Below, piece by piece: positions 59,302-64,000 of a DNA stretch of 64,000 nt. Location of the stretch: positions 1,178,001 through 1,242,000 of the forward strand of contig NZ_JAGP01000001.1 of assembly GCF_000526715.1 (NCBI RefSeq), read 5' to 3'. Under the pieces are notes generated by a model, which saw only the letters and a program-made list of their open reading frames with translations, was not told the DNA's origin and made no database searches. Each line of letters starts with the position of its first letter. Position 1 is the stretch's first letter. The DNA is from Hydrogenovibrio kuenenii DSM 12350 (lineage in GTDB: Bacteria; Pseudomonadota; Gammaproteobacteria; Thiomicrospirales; Thiomicrospiraceae). Made by a program: the position numbers and the translations under genes.

Positions 59302-59559
59302 TTAGATTTTGTCCGTCAAAACCAAATGTTCGAATTTTTTTAACAACGTATCTTTGTCTTCGACACGCTCAGGGTCTGTGATTATGCAATCCACAGGGCA
59401 CACACTCACGCAAGTCGGTGTATCGTAATACCCCACACACTCAGTGCATAAATCAGGATTGATCTCATAGATCTTCTCACCATAATAAATGGCCTGATTT
59501 GGGCATTCCGGCTCACACATATCGCAATTTGTGCAGCCTTCAAGAATTTTTAACGCCAT
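59302..59559 (-). CDS. yfhL: 2[4Fe-4S] ferredoxin YfhL
   Basis: 85 aa with two 4Fe-4S clusters: CTNCDMCEPECP and CTECVGYYDTPTCVSVCPVDC, the second with the insertion between Cys residues typical of YfhL/Fdx of the Allochromatium type. It lies 14 bases after the U32-family gene. In E. coli YfhL is needed for TrhP-dependent tRNA hydroxylation, so the pairing here is functional context. Confidence 0.94.
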   Translation of the reverse strand: MALKILEGCTNCDMCEPECPNQAIYYGEKIYEINPDLCTECVGYYDTPTCVSVCPVDCIITDPERVEDKDTLLKKFEHLVLTDKI

Positions 59560-59573
59560 TCAATTACCCTAAG

Positions 59574-61079
59574 TTATGCCTGTGCCGCAGCTTGCTTAGC
59601 TTTTAGCTCTTTTTGTTCCTTAGCGGCAGCATCACGTTTCGCATCACCACCCCAAGCTTCATTACGCATAATCAAACCGAATTTTAATGTTTCAAGATCA
59701 AGGTCTTTAAATGGATTCGGAATACGCGCTATCCAACCGGAACCAAGTGCAGCTTCAATATCTTTATCATGCTGATCGCGCATTTCAGGCAACACCAAAG
59801 TTACATTGCCCGCTGGCGTCATGATTTCGATTGAATCACCCACGCAGAATTTGTTTTTAACATCAATTTCTAAATAGCTCTTACCATCACGTTCAAGCAC
59901 ATCGATCACTTCACCCACAAAACGCTGGCGATCAGACTTTGACACACCATATTCGTAGTTTTGATACTCGGAATGCACATGACGACGCAAGAAGCCTTCG
60001 GTATAACCACGGCTTGCCAAACTTTCTAAATCTGCCAACAAATTATTATCGAAAGGTTTACCTTCAGATGCATCATCAATCGCCTTGCGATACACTTGAG
60101 CAGTACGTGCCACATAGTAGTGAGACTTGGTGCGCCCTTCGATTTTCAACGAATCCACGCCCATTTCAACCAATTCAGGAATCAATTCCACCGCACGCAA
60201 ATCTTTCGAATTCATGATGTAAGTACCATGCTCATCTTCAAATGCAGGCATATACTCACCCGGACGACCTTCTTCTTCCAGCAACATCACCGTATCAGTC
60301 GTTTCACCCAACCCTAGTGTTGGCTCATTGAAGTCTTCTGACTCATGCGAAGCAATCGCATCACCCGTCAAGTCCGTGATATTGGCAATCTTCTCAACAG
60401 GAATACCGACAACATCACCTGTTTCGTCTTCTTTACCTTCGTAGGTGTTGTAGTTCCAACGACACGCATTGGTGCAAGTCCCTTGGTTGGCATCACGTTT
60501 ATTGATGTAACCTGAAAGCAAACAACGCCCAGAGTAAGCGATACACAAAGCGCCATGAACAAATACTTCCAGCTCCATGCCCGGTACTGCTTCACCTATC
60601 TCACGAATTTCTTGCATCGACAACTCACGCGACAACACCACACGGCTAATGCCTTGGTCATGCCAGAACTTTACGGTTGCCCAGTTCACTGCATTGGACT
60701 GTACTGATAAATGAATTTCTTGCTCGGGAAATTCCGCACGCACCATCGCAATCAAACCCGGGTCAGACATAATCAATGCATCTGGCTTCATGGCGATAAT
60801 CGGTGCGATGTCGCGCATATAGGTTTTGATTTTTGAGTTATGCGCTGCGATGTTACTGACCACATAAAACTTCTTACCCAACTCATGCGCACGCTTGATG
60901 CCCTTATCTAAAGTGGCTTCATCAAATTCGTTGTTGCGAACACGCAGGCTATAACGTGGCTGACCGGCATACACCGCATCCGCACCGTAGGCAAACGCAT
61001 ATTCCATGTTTTTATAAGTGCCGGCTGGCGACAAAAGTTCAGGCTTAAAGTTTTCTGCTTTCAAGGCAAAGTCCTTCAA
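59574..61079 (-). CDS. trhP: U32-family tRNA hydroxylation protein TrhP (YegQ)
   Basis: 501 aa peptidase U32-type protein. ELLSPAGTYKNMEYAFAYGADAVYAG is the N-terminal barrel start, and VHGALCIAYSGRCLLSGYI with CTNACRW the cysteine-rich signature. E. coli TrhP uses prephenate to form 5-hydroxyuridine at tRNA position 34. It is longer than E. coli YegQ (453 aa), with an Ala/Lys-rich C-terminal tail. Paired with yfhL. Confidence 0.93.
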   Translation of the reverse strand: MKDFALKAENFKPELLSPAGTYKNMEYAFAYGADAVYAGQPRYSLRVRNNEFDEATLDKGIKRAHELGKKFYVVSNIAAHNSKIKTYMRDIAPIIAMKPDALIMSDPGLIAMVRAEFPEQEIHLSVQSNAVNWATVKFWHDQGISRVVLSRELSMQEIREIGEAVPGMELEVFVHGALCIAYSGRCLLSGYINKRDANQGTCTNACRWNYNTYEGKEDETGDVVGIPVEKIANITDLTGDAIASHESEDFNEPTLGLGETTDTVMLLEEEGRPGEYMPAFEDEHGTYIMNSKDLRAVELIPELVEMGVDSLKIEGRTKSHYYVARTAQVYRKAIDDASEGKPFDNNLLADLESLASRGYTEGFLRRHVHSEYQNYEYGVSKSDRQRFVGEVIDVLERDGKSYLEIDVKNKFCVGDSIEIMTPAGNVTLVLPEMRDQHDKDIEAALGSGWIARIPNPFKDLDLETLKFGLIMRNEAWGGDAKRDAAAKEQKELKAKQAAAQA

Positions 61080-61138
61080 TAAATAGGTAAGAAAATGTGA
61101 CGAGAATAATTCCCGACTGAATAACCGGGTATTTTACT

Positions 61139-61684
61139 TTATTTAGAAAGGACTTGCTTAAGTGTTTCGTGCCACAAAACCCTTTTGTTTTCAAAGGTTA
61201 ATTGTGCATTGGCGGGGCTGGTTGAGGGTAATGAATAGAAAACCAAATCGTCAGGCAAATTTTGCTTTTTGACCACCTGTTTTTCAAACAGATTCATCGC
61301 AGCTTTACCATTGAAAACAATGGATTTTAAGTCAGGGTATTGCTGAAAAAGCGATGCGAAATCATTCGCTTCGGGTTGTTTGATGGCAGAATCCAAGCTC
61401 CCCTGGCGTTCACAACTTGAGAGCACATCCCAAAGCAAAATGCCGCTTTGTTTGCAAAGTGCGATTTTTTGATTGACCGTTTCAATCGGCTGCTTAAAGT
61501 AATCGGATAGTATTGGCCAAAAGGCATTGCGCGGATGCGCGTAGTAAAAAGACTCTTCCAAAGAAGCGACACTCGGCATAGTACCCAAAATTAGACATTT
61601 TGGATTTTTAGGAATAATAGGGTCAAAACCTATACAATTTTCTGAGAATGAAAAAGTCACTGTTAATGGAGTATATTCAAACAA
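61139..61684 (-). CDS. UDG family 6 hypoxanthine-DNA glycosylase-like protein
   Basis: About 170 to 181 aa. GFDPI and LILGTMPSVASLEESFYYAHPRNAFWPIL are characteristic of hypoxanthine/deoxyinosine DNA glycosylases related to Mug. It excises deaminated bases. The start is unclear: the frame opens at a TTG (61684), a GTG at 61660 is an alternative, and neither has a ribosome binding site. Divergent from an unknown membrane protein gene. Confidence 0.88.
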   Translation of the reverse strand: MFEYTPLTVTFSFSENCIGFDPIIPKNPKCLILGTMPSVASLEESFYYAHPRNAFWPILSDYFKQPIETVNQKIALCKQSGILLWDVLSSCERQGSLDSAIKQPEANDFASLFQQYPDLKSIVFNGKAAMNLFEKQVVKKQNLPDDLVFYSLPSTSPANAQLTFENKRVLWHETLKQVLSK

Positions 61685-61713
61685 TATTTATTCTTAAATA
61701 TGAAAGGATCGTC

Positions 61714-62415
61714 ATGTTTACCCTAAGAAACTTATTAATAACTGCAGTCATTATATTGCTTCTAATCACCGCAGGGTGTTTAGATTTTTACTTTAGAAAT
61801 GATATGTCCGAAACAATTAAAGTAGTCAGTTCTTTTGCATTAACATTAAGTATGATAATTGCACTCAACCTATTTGTAAGCACTTCAAATAGGCATTATG
61901 CCGAAGACAATAGAAACACTTCCAAAAAGTTTTTAGATGAATCTATCGCGTTATTAGAGAGAATTTACGAGACATTTACAAAAAGTAACTTGCCTGACAT
62001 AAACATAAATAACTCTTTGCCTGATAATGATAGGTATTTGTGGTTAACTGTGGCAAGAATGATTCTTAGGTATGAAAAAATTAAAGCCCAAATTACAGAC
62101 AAGTACGACAAAATCATCATTCAAGAACATGAAGAATATTGCAGATTTCGGCTATACAATATTTTTAATCAACACCAAAACTTGCCAAGTCATTACTTCG
62201 AAAGAGGCAACGAATCAGGTGAAAACTTGGAACCTCACTCTATACTCGTAATTTTTGATTTCATGAAATGGAAAGAAGGCATCGAAGATCCAATTAGCTC
62301 TGTCAACGCTTTGGAACTGTTTAATCAACGAGCTATACCTCTAGACCAATTCGATGCTGAACGCTATGTGGAAAAACTAATAAATAAGGCTCAAAATCAA
62401 AAAGTTACTGAATAG
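61714..62415 (+). CDS. Unknown AT-rich membrane protein
   Basis: 233 aa from ATG 61714, chosen because AAAGGA lies 5 bases before it; the frame is open upstream to 61648. Two N-terminal hydrophobic helices (about 6-25 and 36-53), then a charged, mainly helical cytoplasmic part. Codons are visibly more AT-rich than in neighbours, with many ATA and AAT. No family recognised. Its end overlaps the convergent thioredoxin-like gene by 11 bases, which suggests insertion or late extension. Confidence 0.7.
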   Translation: MFTLRNLLITAVIILLLITAGCLDFYFRNDMSETIKVVSSFALTLSMIIALNLFVSTSNRHYAEDNRNTSKKFLDESIALLERIYETFTKSNLPDININNSLPDNDRYLWLTVARMILRYEKIKAQITDKYDKIIIQEHEEYCRFRLYNIFNQHQNLPSHYFERGNESGENLEPHSILVIFDFMKWKEGIEDPISSVNALELFNQRAIPLDQFDAERYVEKLINKAQNQKVTE

Positions 62416-62893
62416 TCATCAAGAAATCTTCTAAAGACAATTTGCTTGGAAAGGTCTTCGTCTCAACAATCTTTAGGTTCTCTAGCTTGTAGACAGAAAC
62501 GGTATCTTCTTTTTCCGGCCAGTTTTGAGTATTCACTTCATCGTCAGATAAGGCAATTGGGAAATCATATTTACGCATTTTTGGAAGTGCGAAGATTTTG
62601 GTAATCAAGCTTGGCATACCTGAAATATCCGCAACATAAAGCCAATGACGTTCTTCCAGGTTTTTGACACCCAATTCATTTAGTGCATCTCTAACCCACT
62701 CATTACCCGCTTTGTGGTGCGAGAAAATCAACCATTTTACTGACGCATCCAAAGGATTAGGCTTGCCCCACTGATCTTTAAAGGCATAAGGCGTGAGTTG
62801 CATCTTGTCAGATTGCCCTGCATGAGCCAGATTTAAAAAACCAACACTAAGAACGAGAAAAAGAAAGAATTTGAAAATCGGACGTTGAAACAT
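62405..62893 (-). CDS. Exported thioredoxin-fold-like protein, unknown
   Basis: 162 aa from ATG 62893 (AGGAG 7 bases before). Signal peptide about 1-25, ending AHA. The body KWLIFSHHKAGNEWVRDAL, LYVADISGMPSLITKIFALPKMRKYDFPIAL and SVYKLENLKI reads like a thioredoxin-type fold without a CxxC active site. Homologues are uncharacterised periplasmic proteins. It follows the peroxiredoxin gene past a terminator. Confidence 0.78.
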   Translation of the reverse strand: MFQRPIFKFFLFLVLSVGFLNLAHAGQSDKMQLTPYAFKDQWGKPNPLDASVKWLIFSHHKAGNEWVRDALNELGVKNLEERHWLYVADISGMPSLITKIFALPKMRKYDFPIALSDDEVNTQNWPEKEDTVSVYKLENLKIVETKTFPSKLSLEDFLMTIQ

Positions 62894-62905
62894 AATAGAT
62901 CTCCT

Positions 62906-62940
62906 AAAAGAAAAAGCCGCCATGTATTATGCATGACGGC
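62906..62940 (-). terminator. Terminator after peroxiredoxin
   Basis: On the minus strand GCCGTCATG / CATGGCGGC, 9-bp stem with one wobble and a 7-base loop, followed by TTTTTCTTTT. Confidence 0.85.
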
Positions 62941-62966
62941 CACGCTTTAAAGCATTGATGAAGTGG

Positions 62967-63617
62967 TTAGATTGATTTCTTACAGAAGTAGAAATCAACA
63001 CACTCATATTCACCCGATGCCATTCTGGCTTTGGCTTCTTCAGCAGTCGCCGCTGGTGGAACAATGACCTTATCACCTGGCTGCCAACCTTCAGGAGTCG
63101 CCACACCATGCTCATCGGAAGTTTGCATGGCTTTGACAAGACGCACAAACTCATCCATAGAGCGACCATTGCTCATTGGGTAATACATCATTGCGCGCAA
63201 CACACCTTTATCATCAATAATGAATGTTGCACGAACTGCTGAGGTATCGGCTGCACCTGGGTGAATCATGCCGTAAGTTGTCGCAACCTTCATATCTAGG
63301 TCGGCAATGATCGGGAACTCAATTTCCACACCGAATTTTTCTTTGATGTTCAATTCCCATGCGATGTGAGAGTGATGAGAGTCGATCGAAAGACCCAAAA
63401 GTTCACAGTTCAAAGCATCGAACTGAGGCTTGCGTGCTTGGAACGCCATGAATTCAGTTGTACAAACCGGTGTAAAGTCTGCTGGGTGAGAGAAAAGGAT
63501 TAACCACTTGCCTTTGTAGTCTTCAAGAGATTTACGGCCATGAGTGGTCACCGCATCAAATGCAGGTGCTTTTTCATTCAAACGAGGTAGAGCGATAACT
63601 TGAGATTGGTTTTCCAT
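62967..63617 (-). CDS. Peroxiredoxin, Prx6-type with C-terminal cysteine pair
   Basis: 216 aa. Peroxidatic Cys52 is in SHPADFTPVCTTEF. The Prx6-like C-terminal domain ends YECVDFYFCKKSI with Cys206 and Cys212, a spacing seen in archaeal-type peroxiredoxins, where these cysteines resolve the peroxidatic Cys. It reduces peroxides in the cytoplasm. A recognisable promoter precedes it; no OxyR site was identified. Confidence 0.94.
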   Translation of the reverse strand: MENQSQVIALPRLNEKAPAFDAVTTHGRKSLEDYKGKWLILFSHPADFTPVCTTEFMAFQARKPQFDALNCELLGLSIDSHHSHIAWELNIKEKFGVEIEFPIIADLDMKVATTYGMIHPGAADTSAVRATFIIDDKGVLRAMMYYPMSNGRSMDEFVRLVKAMQTSDEHGVATPEGWQPGDKVIVPPAATAEEAKARMASGEYECVDFYFCKKSI

Positions 63618-63703
63618 TTTGTAGACTCCTGTTTTTAAGTCGTATTAATCACCACTAATAAAAGTTATTTATCCATGCATTCGTTTTGTTAATGCATGAA
63701 TGT

Positions 63704-63733
63704 ACTATAGCGACCTAAAAACAAGGAATCCAA
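63704..63733 (-). promoter_or_regulatory. Promoter of peroxiredoxin gene
   Basis: On the minus strand TTGGAT (63733-63728), 18 bases, TATAGT (63709-63704). Just downstream lies an 8-bp inverted repeat CATGCATT / AATGCATG (63674-63698) in the leader, which could be an operator or mRNA hairpin. Confidence 0.55.
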
Positions 63734-63812
63734 TTGTATGTTTTTGAGATTTTAATAGTTAAAAACTATCAACAATTCTTTTATATTAAAAAACCAGTAT
63801 TACTTAAGTTCA

Positions 63813-64000
63813 TTAACCCAACTCAATAAAAGAGGTTTCCTGCGGCACAAACTCCCCGATAGGGTTTGCCCATAAATCGTATTCGTCTGCTGCGAACACC
63901 TCTACCTCAACAAACTCGCCAGGGTTTAAGTGATGCCCTTCAGGAATAAAGACCAATCCGTCGATTTCTGGGGCATCGGCTCTTGAGCGAGCAATAGCGC
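63813..64000 (-). CDS. rimO: Ribosomal protein S12 methylthiotransferase RimO, C-terminal end
   Basis: The final 61 codons run off the window end. RSRADAPEIDGLVFIPEG and EVEVFAADEYDLWANPIG are the start and end of the C-terminal TRAM domain of RimO, the radical-SAM enzyme that adds methylthio to S12 Asp89. The MiaB relative differs in this tail. It is the partner of the YcaO protein encoded at 14907-16640. Confidence 0.9.
   Translation of the reverse strand, partial: AIARSRADAPEIDGLVFIPEGHHLNPGEFVEVEVFAADEYDLWANPIGEFVPQETSFIELG

Noticed and set aside
63618-63812. OxyR binding site before the peroxiredoxin
   Set aside because: A single CTATAG is present but not the spaced ATAG-N7-CTAT pattern.

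Overview
The window reads as a chromosomal stretch of a free-living, AT-rich gammaproteobacterium. The evidence is the canonical bam/lpx/cds/frr/pyrH/tsf/rpsB block, the kdsA-eno-ftsB and surE-pcm-nlpD blocks, glnD next to map, and proteins that look throughout like gammaproteobacterial orthologues. The protein style and an exported DsrE-like protein suggest the sulfur-oxidising Thiomicrospira/Hydrogenovibrio group (Piscirickettsiaceae). That placement is inference, not proof. There are no rRNA or tRNA genes, insertion sequences, prophage or CRISPR arrays, and coding density is very high.

Layout: (1) 1-4.1 kb, threonine/alanine metabolism on the minus strand (alaC, hom, an RpfE-like gene, start of thrC). 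(2) 4.2-8.6 kb, a Mth938-type protein, nlpD, a DedA-type membrane protein, pcm, surE and an Smr nuclease. (3) 8.2-16.6 kb, pyrG-kdsA-eno-ftsB from one good promoter, then tilS, accA and ycaO. (4) 16.7-22.1 kb, a small cytochrome c, an unknown secreted protein, tsaB, a DinG/YoaA helicase, an untracked 41-codon rpmJ paralogue behind a palindromic operator candidate, and an orphan cheV. (5) 22.2-35.3 kb, the envelope and translation superoperon on the minus strand, from rpsB and tsf through pyrH, frr, uppS, cdsA, rseP, bamA, skp, lpxD, fabZ, lpxA and lpxB to rnhB, broken by several hairpin terminators. (6) 35.6-45.6 kb, map-glnD, dapD, yffB-dapE with two small genes, a sodium symporter and murB.

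(7) 45.6-52.6 kb, an apparent peptide-import and murein-recycling locus: a Tat lipoprotein solute-binding protein, a YjdF-type membrane protein, a signal-less YkuD (L,D-transpeptidase fold) enzyme, two DppB/DppC permeases, NagZ and an MscS channel. No ABC ATPase is present in the window. (8) 52.6-61.7 kb, a TolC-family protein, CYTH, cysM, a UbiA-type prenyltransferase, an unknown periplasmic protein, a GST, a DsrE-like exported protein, the ferredoxin/U32 pair yfhL-trhP (tRNA hydroxylation) and a DNA glycosylase. (9) 61.7-64 kb, an AT-rich unknown membrane protein, a thioredoxin-like exported protein, a peroxiredoxin of archaeal-like layout and the 3' end of rimO.

The most unusual signal is a short dispersed repeat, consensus AAAATCTGCCAGGCTGGGGT, with seven exact copies of its core CCAGGCTGGG. 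Four lie in intergenic DNA, two of them as a perfect 20-bp inverted pair forming a terminator, and three lie inside genes. This is the arrangement seen for DNA uptake sequences in Neisseria and Pasteurellaceae, and it may be an undescribed element of that kind.
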